Assembly (NCBI RefSeq): GCF_031769195.1
Contig: NZ_JAVHNP010000004.1
Span: forward strand, 565,613-629,612
Direction of reading: 5' to 3'
Source of the DNA: Vreelandella sp031769195
Lineage (GTDB): Bacteria > Pseudomonadota > Gammaproteobacteria > Pseudomonadales > Halomonadaceae
DNA: 64,000 nucleotides
Shown here piece by piece: positions 43,172 through 50,560 of this stretch. The position numbers and the translations under genes are program-made. The first letter of the stretch is position 1; each line of letters starts with the position of its first letter. A model generated the notes under the pieces. It made no database searches and had not been told where the DNA came from. It saw nothing but the letters and a program-made list of their open reading frames with translations.

Positions 43172-43975
43172 CTAACCAAGGCATAAATGCCCATACATAA
43201 AATCGCTATCAAACCCAGTATTACGCGCCATCTCTTCCGGCTGAAGCAGTTTAATACTGCTACGCGTTTTACGAATCAACTTCTTTTGCTCAAGCGCTGT
43301 CATACACCGGCTCACGTGAACGCTTGTCATACCCAACAACTCACCCACCACATCTTGAGTGACCGGAAATGAAAAAACGTTACTCGCCAATAACCCTTTA
43401 AAGTTAAAGCGGGCATACACCTCAAGTAGAAAATGCGCTACGCGTTCTTCAGAGCGGTGGTGAGTGCAACTTCTTAATCGTTCAATCGTAATATTGTCGT
43501 TTACCATCACATACGATGTAATGGCTTTTCTTACCTCCTCATTCGTTTTAAACAACTCATGTAGACCTTCAACAGATACTTTTTCAAGCTTACAGTTAGT
43601 TAAAGAGAGAATAACGATATCATGATTTTCAAAAAAGCTTTCTCGCATGCCGATAATATCGCCGGGCATAAAGACATTACAGATATCTTGCCCTCGCGTG
43701 CTGGTGGCGTGGGAAAGGCTCGCCCAGCCCTCCTTCACCACAAAAATATCGGCGCGGCCTTCGCATAGCGAGAATACCTTTTGGTTGCGTTTAAGCTCGA
43801 CAGGCTTTTGCCGAATGTTAGCCAGTGCCGCTAGGGCGTCAGCGCTCAGCTCGCCATAAAGGCTCAGCACTTCGCCTAAACCTATACAAGAGCTATCGCT
43901 ACTTAAACCACCCTGTACACCTTTGCGATTTCTATCTTCCACTAGCTTGTACTCTTCTACAGTAACTTTATCCAT
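43172..43975 (-). CDS. Crp/Fnr family transcriptional regulator
   Basis: A 267-residue protein with a cyclic-nucleotide-binding-like domain (VFSLCEGRADIFVVKEGWASLSH near residues 67-89) and a C-terminal winged helix (TQDVVGELLGMTSVHVSRCMTALEQKKLI near 206-234). The four N-terminal cysteines of an FNR iron-sulfur cluster are not present in the usual arrangement, and the cAMP-binding residues are not obvious, so the signal is unknown. An N-terminal extension of about 40 polar residues precedes the sensor. It is next to ectD and to a large non-coding region, and may act on either. Confidence 0.88.
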   Translation of the reverse strand: MDKVTVEEYKLVEDRNRKGVQGGLSSDSSCIGLGEVLSLYGELSADALAALANIRQKPVELKRNQKVFSLCEGRADIFVVKEGWASLSHATSTRGQDICNVFMPGDIIGMRESFFENHDIVILSLTNCKLEKVSVEGLHELFKTNEEVRKAITSYVMVNDNITIERLRSCTHHRSEERVAHFLLEVYARFNFKGLLASNVFSFPVTQDVVGELLGMTSVHVSRCMTALEQKKLIRKTRSSIKLLQPEEMARNTGFDSDFMYGHLCLG

Positions 43976-44996
43976 CTCTACACTCCTTTGTAGTTAGACA
44001 AAAGCTATACTAAACAGGGGTTGTTTATAACGCCAACACATAAAGGAAGATAACGCGACAAAAATATAGACAAATATAATTCAGCAAACAAGATAGTTTT
44101 TATAACCTAAACTATCAAAAGTCAAAAAACCGCCTATTATTAACATTTGTTAAATATTCACGCTTCATTAATAAATGTGATCCTTCTCTTCAGCCTACAT
44201 CAAACACATCCATATAACAAAAGCAAAAACAAAAAAACTTACCGAAACATTCATCACTGCATCTAACCAACTAATAACGTGGTATAAATTATATTGCCCT
44301 TTATGCAAACTCATACGCACTTCATGCGAACTGAGAAACATAAAAATCGTCTCATACGCTTAATGAGGAAAAATAAGGAAAATTAGCCTCATTAACTATT
44401 AAATAAACAGCACATTAAAAATAATGACATTGTCATTTCCTTAGATGATAAAAACACGGCCATGCACATTAAGATACCGCAATAACTTATAAACTTATAA
44501 CATTTTACAGACAAACACTGCGGCAGAATTAGATAAAGCATCATTTAATCAACTGCTTTCATTAGCGAAACATCCGTTCGACACGCTCCCAGGCACGATT
44601 AACGCTATTATTTCACAATCGAACGTTTCTTCTACGAATGTCATCGCTCCCAATATTCACCAGCACTACCCTATGCCGTCGCCTTTTATTACCCGTATTA
44701 CCTCAAAGCGATGACAGCCTTCTCCTCGCATCTCAGTTTTAACGTCGACAATTACTCCCGGTTCGCGCAGGCATCCGCCAGTGTAGTGGCGCCTTTAATA
44801 AAGCACGTGCTTATATAGAGGCACCCGCCCACATGGCTCACTTAAATAGAAAAGAATGTTTCAACGCAGAGTAGATGTGAGTTAAGGCGCACCTGACCAA
44901 CAACCATTTTAAGCGCGTGTTTTAAATAGGCACAAAAAACCCCGGCCAGGGCAACCGGGGCAAAGGGCGTGGATCGCGCGCCATGACAATTTGGCG
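43976..44996. other. One kilobase of AT-rich sequence without a gene
   Basis: About 1,020 bases with no convincing gene. The first 540 bases are strongly AT-rich, unlike their neighbours. AATGACA-T-TGTCATT (44423-44437) and the perfect AAGCACGTGCTT (44801-44812) are palindromes. An open frame of about 60 codons at 44499-44714 has no start codon before its middle. The region must hold the Crp/Fnr promoter. Small RNAs or a decayed foreign insert are possible, not proved. Confidence 0.6.
44940..44960 (-). terminator. Terminator after yciF
   Basis: On the minus strand CCCCGG-TTGCCCTGG-CCGGGG is followed by TTTTTTG, just downstream of the yciF stop at 44997. Confidence 0.88.
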
Positions 44997-45500
44997 TTAC
45001 TTTTTGGCCTGCACGTCGCGGTCATCGGCACGCGTTAGGAAGGTGCGCGTCGTGTCATCCAAATGCTGCTCTAACCAGTCGGCCATGGCCTCCTCTTCCT
45101 CTAGGATCTCGCGACATACGCGGGCAACATTAGGCTGATTCGCTAACTCTGCTGCCGCAATGAGCGCTTTGTAGTTCGCTATTTCAAAGCATTCAAAGGC
45201 GTAACTTGCGATACCACCTTTGACCACTTCATCACCGGCCATCATGCCGCCCAGCGACTGACCAAAAGCTGTCAATTTGCCGCCCATGTCTTTCATGGCA
45301 GAGGTATCAATTCCCAACTCACTCATCACTCGCTCAAGCTTTTCGGATTGGCGCTCGGTTTCGTGCAAGTGTTGATCTATACGCGCACGCAGTGCGGGGT
45401 AGTGATCGATCCGCTTCGCCTGCGCTTTCAACATCTCTTCCGCCTGCTTTTCCATAGCATGGGCATCGCGTAACCAATTTTCGAGATACTTGGCTTCCAT
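44997..45500 (-). CDS. yciF: DUF892 ferritin-like stress protein YciF
   Basis: A 167-residue four-helix ferritin-like protein. The motifs LRDAHAMEKQAEEML at residues 10-24 and YAFECFEIANYKALIAAAE near 101-119 carry the glutamates and histidines expected of the di-metal site in DUF892. Salmonella YciF belongs to an RpoS-controlled locus with YciG and the catalase KatN, and the same three functions stand together here. AAGGAGAG precedes the ATG. It follows katN by 47 bases. Its reaction is not established. Confidence 0.9.
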   Translation of the reverse strand: MEAKYLENWLRDAHAMEKQAEEMLKAQAKRIDHYPALRARIDQHLHETERQSEKLERVMSELGIDTSAMKDMGGKLTAFGQSLGGMMAGDEVVKGGIASYAFECFEIANYKALIAAAELANQPNVARVCREILEEEEAMADWLEQHLDDTTRTFLTRADDRDVQAKK

Positions 45501-45547
45501 TCTGCGCTCTCCTTGTTCATCAGCGGCTTTCGGTAACGCTTTTCCAT

Positions 45548-46384
45548 TTACTTGCTGGGGTCGATCTGCTCGATCTGCGCCCCCGACTTCTCTTTCGCAC
45601 TGCCCAGGCTTGGCTCTTGGCCTTCTGGCGCGGGCTGGTTACGTACGCTGTACTGGCTGCGGCCATCCAGCGAGGGGCCTTCCGACCAACGCCCTTTGGG
45701 GGCCTCTTTATCCAGCAGCGTGTTGAGGTAGTAATAGGAGTGCTGCATCGCCTCGTTATCTTCCGGCGTGGCGTTAGGAATCGGTAGCTGTTTTTCAAAA
45801 CCACCCAACTCCTCAATCACCGCTAGCCACTGCTGCTGATGGTACGTATCGCGGGCAATCAAAAAGGAGAGGAAATCCTTCATGCCGTGGTCATCGGTCC
45901 AGTTATACAGGCGCGACGCCAGCACGCGGCCACCGGCTTCCGCCGTGGCATTGGCCAACATATCAGCCGCAATATTGCCCGTAGCGTAAACGTGGCTCAT
46001 ATCGAAGGGGACGCCGTTTGAATTCACCGGCATAGCCGAAAGGCCCGATGAGAGCAGGTGACGCGGATTAGCGCCGCCCAAAATGGCATTCATGACCGGG
46101 TCTTTGGCGGTCGCTTCTTGATAGGAAACCGGTGCACCTTCCAGGTTTAGAGCCACCGCGTGGCCCAGCATTTCAATATGGGACAGCTCTTCCGTCGCCG
46201 TCGACATCAACATATCGCGGATACGGTCATCGCCCCGCGCGCCCATCGCTTGAAAGAAGTATTGCATCGCGACCCGAATTTCGCCCTCAACCCCGCCAAT
46301 GGCTTGCTGCAGCAACATGGCAAATTCCGGGTTGGGTTTATCCACTTTAACGGGGTACTGTAACTTTCCAGAGTGGTGAAACAT
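45548..46384 (-). CDS. katN: Manganese catalase
   Basis: A 278-residue non-haem catalase that breaks hydrogen peroxide down using a di-manganese centre. Ligand motifs are visible in helix order: GVEGEIRVAMQYFF near residue 33, STATEELSHIEMLGH near 62, NATAEAGGRVLASRLY near 145 and DTYHQQQW near 180. The C-terminal 60 residues are low-complexity and polar. It lies between yciF and yciG on one strand, as in the Salmonella yciGFE-katN locus. AGGAGAG precedes the ATG. The 310-base upstream region carries two long palindromes. Confidence 0.93.
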   Translation of the reverse strand: MFHHSGKLQYPVKVDKPNPEFAMLLQQAIGGVEGEIRVAMQYFFQAMGARGDDRIRDMLMSTATEELSHIEMLGHAVALNLEGAPVSYQEATAKDPVMNAILGGANPRHLLSSGLSAMPVNSNGVPFDMSHVYATGNIAADMLANATAEAGGRVLASRLYNWTDDHGMKDFLSFLIARDTYHQQQWLAVIEELGGFEKQLPIPNATPEDNEAMQHSYYYLNTLLDKEAPKGRWSEGPSLDGRSQYSVRNQPAPEGQEPSLGSAKEKSGAQIEQIDPSK

Positions 46385-46694
46385 AGCGCTACTCTCCTGG
46401 TATCGTTGCCAGCTTTAAAGAGTTGCCAGGAAAAATAACCCCTGGCAACTCGCTTAAAGCCATTGCTTGAAAAGCTTCCGTGCGCTTTAGCAATATTCCC
46501 ATTCGCTTATCTAATATCCTTATTAGCAGCGTGAGAAACATCGCGCTTTGCTAAACACCGTTTAACGCATGCTATAGCGAACTCGCTATAGCAGCGTCAT
46601 TAACGTTCAACGGTGGAGATATGGTTGACTCCCTGTGCCGTCAGCATCCTGGCTCTAAGCACTCGTGAACGTCAGGTGAAGCAAAAAGCTTTGT
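46385..46694. promoter_or_regulatory. Palindrome-rich region upstream of katN
   Basis: A 310-base gap holding the katN promoter. GAGTTGCCAGG (46420-46430) and CCTGGCAACTC (46441-46451) form a perfect 11-base inverted repeat with a ten-base spacer; the same GTTGCCAG occurs again at 46405-46412. GCTATAGCGA-AC-TCGCTATAGC (46571-46592) is a perfect 10-base inverted repeat. No gene is visible. Confidence 0.6.
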
Positions 46695-46916
46695 TTAGCG
46701 GTGGTTGCCGCCACCGCTGTGGCTGTTTTCACCACCTTTTTTACCGGCTTGTGAGGCGCGCTCAGGGTCGTTGGCAAAGTTACCACCGCTATTTTTGCCA
46801 CCTTTCTGGCCAATATCTTCGTAAAACTCTTTACCGTGGTTTTTGGACGTTTGATCACCGCCCTTTTTCCCTGCCTCTTCGCGACTCATTCCATTGTCGT
46901 TGCGTTTATTCGTCAT
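46695..46916 (-). CDS. yciG: KGG-repeat stress protein YciG
   Basis: A 73-residue, very hydrophilic protein with repeated KGG motifs: SREEAGKKGGDQTSK, DIGQKGGKNSG and ASQAGKKGGENS. This is the YciG/con-10 type of general stress protein, found under RpoS or sporulation-like control and in desiccation responses. ATG at 46916 is used because AAGGAGA lies at the right distance; the ATG at 46934 does not. It is the first of three same-strand stress genes, but the 310-base gap to katN implies a separate promoter for the latter. Confidence 0.88.
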   Translation of the reverse strand: MTNKRNDNGMSREEAGKKGGDQTSKNHGKEFYEDIGQKGGKNSGGNFANDPERASQAGKKGGENSHSGGGNHR

Positions 46917-47188
46917 GATAAATCTCCTTTTCATGAATGCGGCAAAACCAACTCTTTGTCTCTTACTCGGTGTATCACTCGAGTCACTTGAGATTAGCCA
47001 ACCTCAACTTGTTATCAAGCAAACAAACGCACAAAGCAGCATCTTTAATATTTATAAGGACGCTAACAAATATGTATCAAATAACTTTTAAAGCATGGAC
47101 TAGTAACCAAAGATAAAAAGATTGACTAACCTACTCACTTCACAAGACACTTCATGATGATTCACTCCTGAAGCAACAGGCTGCCTTT

Positions 47189-47635
47189 ATGCGTTTACCC
47201 ATCGCCCTCAGTCTCACTTTTTGCCTATGGCTAAACGGCTGCCAAAGCCAGGCGGCTCAGCAGGCCCCCACAGCGCCGGATGAATCGCTTACCAATACCT
47301 ATTGGAAGCTGCTCACCGTAGACGACAACCCTGTGGTGGTAGCAGACAACGTTCGCGAAGCACATATAGTGCTGCACATAGAGAACGCCCGCTTGGCAGG
47401 CGCGACCGGCTGCAACACGATCAGCGGCGGCTATCAGCACTCTGGCGAGCGGCTTAGCTTTCACCCCATCGCGACCACTAAAGTGGCCTGCCCACCTGCA
47501 CAAATGCAAAGCGAACAGGCCATGTTGAATACCCTTCAGCACACCAAGCGCTGGCAAATAGACGGCAGTCGGTTAGCGTTAACCAATGCCAACGGTGAAT
47601 CGCTAGCGGTGTTTGAAGCGGTGCATCTGTATTAG
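47189..47635 (+). CDS. META domain lipoprotein
   Basis: A 148-residue lipoprotein with lipobox LNGC near residue 18 and one META domain (HslJ-like): TYWKLLTVDDNPV near residues 37-49, GATGCNTISGGYQHSGERLSF near 71-91, and TKVACPPAQM with the conserved cysteine, then NTLQHTKRWQIDGSRLALTN. The domain is found in heat-shock-linked or novobiocin-resistance protein HslJ and in bacterial envelope proteins without assigned function. It has its own leader of roughly 100 bases. Its role is unknown beyond envelope location. Confidence 0.85.
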   Translation: MRLPIALSLTFCLWLNGCQSQAAQQAPTAPDESLTNTYWKLLTVDDNPVVVADNVREAHIVLHIENARLAGATGCNTISGGYQHSGERLSFHPIATTKVACPPAQMQSEQAMLNTLQHTKRWQIDGSRLALTNANGESLAVFEAVHLY

Positions 47636-47815
47636 CAGGCACTTAATTTAGGCAAGGCAGCGTATTGCACGCTGCTAATGAGAAGACCGCTTAGCGACTT
47701 AACTGAGGTTTATCAGTGCGATTACTCGTAGGCGCTCATTTCCACAGCGGGGTACCCACACCTAACGATTCTTGGTAACATTCTGTTACCGATATTCGCT
47801 TAGGGTTCATGGACG

Positions 47816-48139
47816 ATGAAAACACCCGCGCTGATGGCTCTGTTGGTACTGCTGCCACTCACTGCCCACGCTGAGATTTATAAATGCGTCGCTAACGGCC
47901 ACACTACCTTTCAGGACTCCCCCTGCGCGGGCGGCCACTCTGAAAGGGTGAATACCAACAATCTCACGATTATTTCAGCGCCGCAGGTGTCGTCTCGTCC
48001 TACGGCTGCCCTTTCCGCAAACGCTCCTACCTTCCCGCGCATTGCAGTGCCGTACAGAAATCAGCATCAAACGGCTTTGCAGCTTCGTAACAGTAGAGTC
48101 AAGACACGTGCTCGCGTTCCTTTGAGACGCGGCTGGTGA
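47816..48139 (+). CDS. DUF4124 domain secreted protein
   Basis: A 107-residue exported protein. The signal peptide MKTPALMALLVLLPL ends at about residue 19 (AHA-EIYKC). The DUF4124 domain is EIYKCVANGHTTFQDSPCAGG, with the two cysteines that usually pair. The rest is low-complexity and basic, ending in RVPLRRGW. The family is common in Proteobacteria and has no known reaction. The gene ends one base before the integrase remnant begins, so it may have arrived or been carried with that element. Confidence 0.8.
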   Translation: MKTPALMALLVLLPLTAHAEIYKCVANGHTTFQDSPCAGGHSERVNTNNLTIISAPQVSSRPTAALSANAPTFPRIAVPYRNQHQTALQLRNSRVKTRARVPLRRGW

Positions 48140-48140
48140 G

Positions 48141-48458
48141 GTGGGATTACTAATCACTCTTTATTTCCCGCCGTACCTGTCATTGCTCTCTATTTTTTTG
48201 CATACCCAACACGCTTTGCTCACGCCAGCGGGGGAGAGAGGCGTAAAGGAACTGAAAATAGAACTACCGGAAGGACAGCTAACCCACGTACTACGTCACA
48301 CGTTCGCGAGTCACTTTATGATGAACGGGGGAAACATCCTGGTGCTGCAGCAAATACTCGGCCATCAGTCGATCACCATGACCATGCGCTACGCCCACTT
48401 TGCATCGGATCAGTTGGAGGAAGCCATAAAGCTAAATCCGCTATCCACCACGACATAA
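48141..48458 (+). pseudogene. int: C-terminal remnant of a P2-type phage integrase
   Basis: The last 80 codons encode the end of a tyrosine recombinase: GQLTHVLRHTFASHFMMNGG, LQQILGHQSIT and MTMRYAHFASDQLEEA carry box II (H-x-L-R-H), the GH pair and the nucleophile tyrosine. The pattern closely matches P2-like integrases. The other two-thirds of the gene are missing and the first 25 codons are unrelated, so it cannot be functional. It lies next to a tRNA-Thr gene, the usual attachment site. Confidence 0.85.
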
Positions 48459-48502
48459 TGTAGACACTGCCTACGTCCACACTGTGGACACTTTGTAGAC
48501 AC
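48459..48502. repeat. Probable integrase arm-type binding sites
   Basis: TGTAGACAC at 48459-48467, TGTGGACAC at 48483-48491 and TGTAGACAC at 48494-48502 are near-identical direct repeats; GTCCACA-C-TGTGGAC at 48475-48489 is an inverted pair. They lie directly after the integrase remnant, where P2-type attP arm sites sit. Function is inferred from position and repetition. Confidence 0.6.
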
Positions 48503-48510
48503 ATACGAAA

Positions 48511-48532
48511 AAGCCGCCCTGGAAGGCGGCTT
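48511..48532 (-). terminator. Terminator of the tRNA operon
   Basis: AAGCCGCC (48511-48518) and GGCGGCTT (48525-48532) make a perfect stem; on the minus strand it is followed by a T run and lies 40 bases after tRNA-Thr. Confidence 0.82.
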
Positions 48533-48571
48533 AATCATTGTCTCAAATGCTTTGCTTATCAACCACTTAAG

Positions 48572-48647
<76 letters not shown>

Positions 48648-48719
48648 GCGTCGCATTTTCTTGAGAACTTGATTGGGTTGCCGTTAGACTAGCCAATCAA
48701 CAAGAAATCTTGTTGGCAA

Positions 48720-48794
48720 TGGCTGGGGTACCAGGATTCGAACCTGGGAATGCCGATACCAAAAACCGGTGCCTTACCACTTGGCGATACCCCA
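48720..48794 (-). tRNA. tRNA-Gln(TTG)
   Basis: A 75-base minus-strand tRNA with encoded CCA. The acceptor stem begins TGGGGTA, as usual for bacterial tRNA-Gln, the anticodon loop is TTTTGGT with anticodon TTG, and the T loop is GGTTCGAATCC. The anticodon stem has one G-T pair. Confidence 0.94.
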
Positions 48795-48800
48795 ACGTTG

Positions 48801-48876
48801 TGGTGGCCAGAGACGGAATCGAACCGCCGACACGGGGATTTTCAATCCCCTGCTCTACCAACTGAGCTATCTGGCC
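48801..48876 (-). tRNA. tRNA-Phe(GAA)
   Basis: A 76-base minus-strand tRNA with encoded CCA. The acceptor stem begins GGCCAGA, the anticodon loop is TTGAAAA with anticodon GAA, and the T arm holds GGTTCGATTCC. It is the first gene of the Phe-Gln-Thr group. Confidence 0.95.
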
Positions 48877-49028
48877 CTTGCCAACGGTGCGTATTAAACC
48901 AAAAGCTCCTCTTTTCGTCAACACCTTTGTGAAACTTTCTTTCTAGTCACGTGCTTAGGGCACATCAGGCGGTTGTCCAAACGCGCTAAACCCCTCGCCA
49001 TTCGTGGCTTTGCGCGGACTTTGGCTTC

Positions 49029-49304
49029 TTAGGCTTGGCTGGGCGGCACGTATCCTTCTGCTTGGTCGGTGGTTTCGTTATCTAAAAAGCGCTGCATCTG
49101 ATCCATGAGGTAGGCGCGTGCTTCTGGCTCTAACATGTTGAGATGCTTCTCATTGATCAGGCGCGTTTGTAGCGCCTGCCACTCTTGCCATGCTTTTTGT
49201 GACACCGTGGCCTGAATCTCTTGGCCCTGTTTGCCCGGCAGTGGCGGGAACGGTAGCGCAGGCAGCTCTTGTTGGTACTTGCGGCAGAAAACGGTATGGC
49301 TCAT
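49029..49304 (-). CDS. yggX: Oxidative damage protection protein YggX
   Basis: A 91-residue cytosolic protein that helps protect iron-sulfur proteins and DNA from oxidative damage, possibly through iron trafficking. The conserved start HTVFCRKYQQELPALPFPPLPG carries the key cysteine, and the ending NMLEPEARAYLMDQMQRFL is the family's helical part. It follows mutY by about 60 bases, the conserved mutY-yggX pair of enterobacteria and pseudomonads. Confidence 0.95.
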   Translation of the reverse strand: MSHTVFCRKYQQELPALPFPPLPGKQGQEIQATVSQKAWQEWQALQTRLINEKHLNMLEPEARAYLMDQMQRFLDNETTDQAEGYVPPSQA

Positions 49305-49366
49305 AGCGTGCTCCTAGTAAGTGTATGTGTCGCTGGCTGGCAGCCCTGGGTGCAAAGACCGAAGGG

Positions 49367-50458
49367 TTAAGGCCCAGGGGTTGGATGAAGGGCAAACGGC
49401 GCTAACTGATTCAGCAGCGATTTGACCGGTGCCGCCAAGCCTAACGCAGGCGGATGGTTAACGTCATACCATACGCCGCTTTCACGAACGCCGCTGATCC
49501 CTTTGCAGCTGACGGGCTGCGGTGTAATCAACAGCTTAAAGTGGCTAAAGGTGTGGGTGAAGCTGGGTAGCGCGGCGTGGCGCTCAGGGGCTTCGGTATT
49601 GTCTTCTAACCAGTCGTTGAGTTCACTGTGGCGCTCAAACTGCGGCAGGCTCCACAACCCGCCCCACAGGCCGCTAGGGGGCCGCTGCTCTAACCATACG
49701 CGGCCTTGTGGGTCGCGCAGCATGAGCATGATGGTCTCTCGGGTGGGCGTGGCCTTTTTGGGCTTGGACTCTGGGTAGCGCTGCGGCTCCCCTTGGGCGT
49801 AGGCGCGGCATACGTCGTTAAACGGGCAGATTAAACAGTCGGGCTTGCTGCGTTTGCATAGCGTCGCGCCGAAATCCATCACGGCCTGTGTATAGTCGGC
49901 CAGCCGCGTAGTGGGCGTAAAGTATTCGGCTAACCCCCACAGCGAGCGTTCTACCGCTGGCTTGCCCGGCCAGCCTGCCACGGCGTGAAGGCGTGTGAGC
50001 GAGCGCTTCACGTTGCCATCTAGAATAGCGGCCTGCTGCCCGGTGCTTTGGGCGATGATTGCGCCAGCGGTGGAGCGGCCAATGCCGGGCAGCGTGACCA
50101 GTGTGTCTACGCTGTCGGTGGGCAGCTCGCCACCGTGCTCTTCCATGGCAACCTGCGCGGCTTTGTGCAGGTTGCGGGCACGGGCGTAGTAGCCCAGGCC
50201 TGTCCAGTGGTGAAGAACGTCGTCTTGCGGCGCAGTGGCCAGGGCTTCCAGCGTGGGGAAGCGGGCCATAAAGCGCTCGAAATAGGGAATCACCGTGGCT
50301 ACTTGGGTTTGCTGCAGCATGATTTCAGAGACCCACACGCGGTAGGCGCTGCGGGGCGACTGCCAGGGTAAATCGTGGCGGCCATACTGGTCGAACCAGG
50401 TCAGCAATCGGTGTTGAAACTCTTGCGCCGGTAGGCACGGCGTGGGCATATCGGCCAT
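49367..50458 (-). CDS. mutY: Adenine DNA glycosylase
   Basis: A 363-residue repair enzyme that removes adenine opposite 8-oxoguanine. The helix-hairpin-helix TLPGIGRSTAGAI is near residue 115, the catalytic aspartate lies in VMDFGATLC, and the [4Fe-4S] ligands form C-KRSKPD-C-LI-C-PFNDV-C (CX6CX2CX5C). The C-terminal MutT-like domain that recognises 8-oxoguanine follows, with FTHTFSHFKL. Expression with yggX links two defences against oxidative damage. Confidence 0.96.
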   Translation of the reverse strand: MADMPTPCLPAQEFQHRLLTWFDQYGRHDLPWQSPRSAYRVWVSEIMLQQTQVATVIPYFERFMARFPTLEALATAPQDDVLHHWTGLGYYARARNLHKAAQVAMEEHGGELPTDSVDTLVTLPGIGRSTAGAIIAQSTGQQAAILDGNVKRSLTRLHAVAGWPGKPAVERSLWGLAEYFTPTTRLADYTQAVMDFGATLCKRSKPDCLICPFNDVCRAYAQGEPQRYPESKPKKATPTRETIMLMLRDPQGRVWLEQRPPSGLWGGLWSLPQFERHSELNDWLEDNTEAPERHAALPSFTHTFSHFKLLITPQPVSCKGISGVRESGVWYDVNHPPALGLAAPVKSLLNQLAPFALHPTPGP

Positions 50459-50488
50459 CGTTATTCCTTAAAGCACTCGCCATGAAAA

Positions 50489-50510
50489 GCGCCGGCGGTG
50501 AGGCCGGCGC
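50489..50510 (-). terminator. Terminator after the AsmA-like gene
   Basis: GCGCCGGC (50489-50496) and GCCGGCGC (50503-50510) form a perfect 8-base stem; the minus strand continues with TTTT. It separates the asmA-like gene from mutY. Confidence 0.75.
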
Positions 50511-50560
50511 GTTCAGGGGGTCGTGCATTAACGCGGGGTGCGAGTTAATGCAGGTGGAGA

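Noticed and set aside
44499..44714. Open stretch of about 60 codons in the gene desert
   Set aside because: No ATG, GTG or TTG start before its middle and no recognisable domain; at best a remnant.
46894..47091. 65-codon open frame with a hydrophobic start on the plus strand
   Set aside because: It overlaps the start of yciG on the other strand and shows no ribosome site; probably chance.
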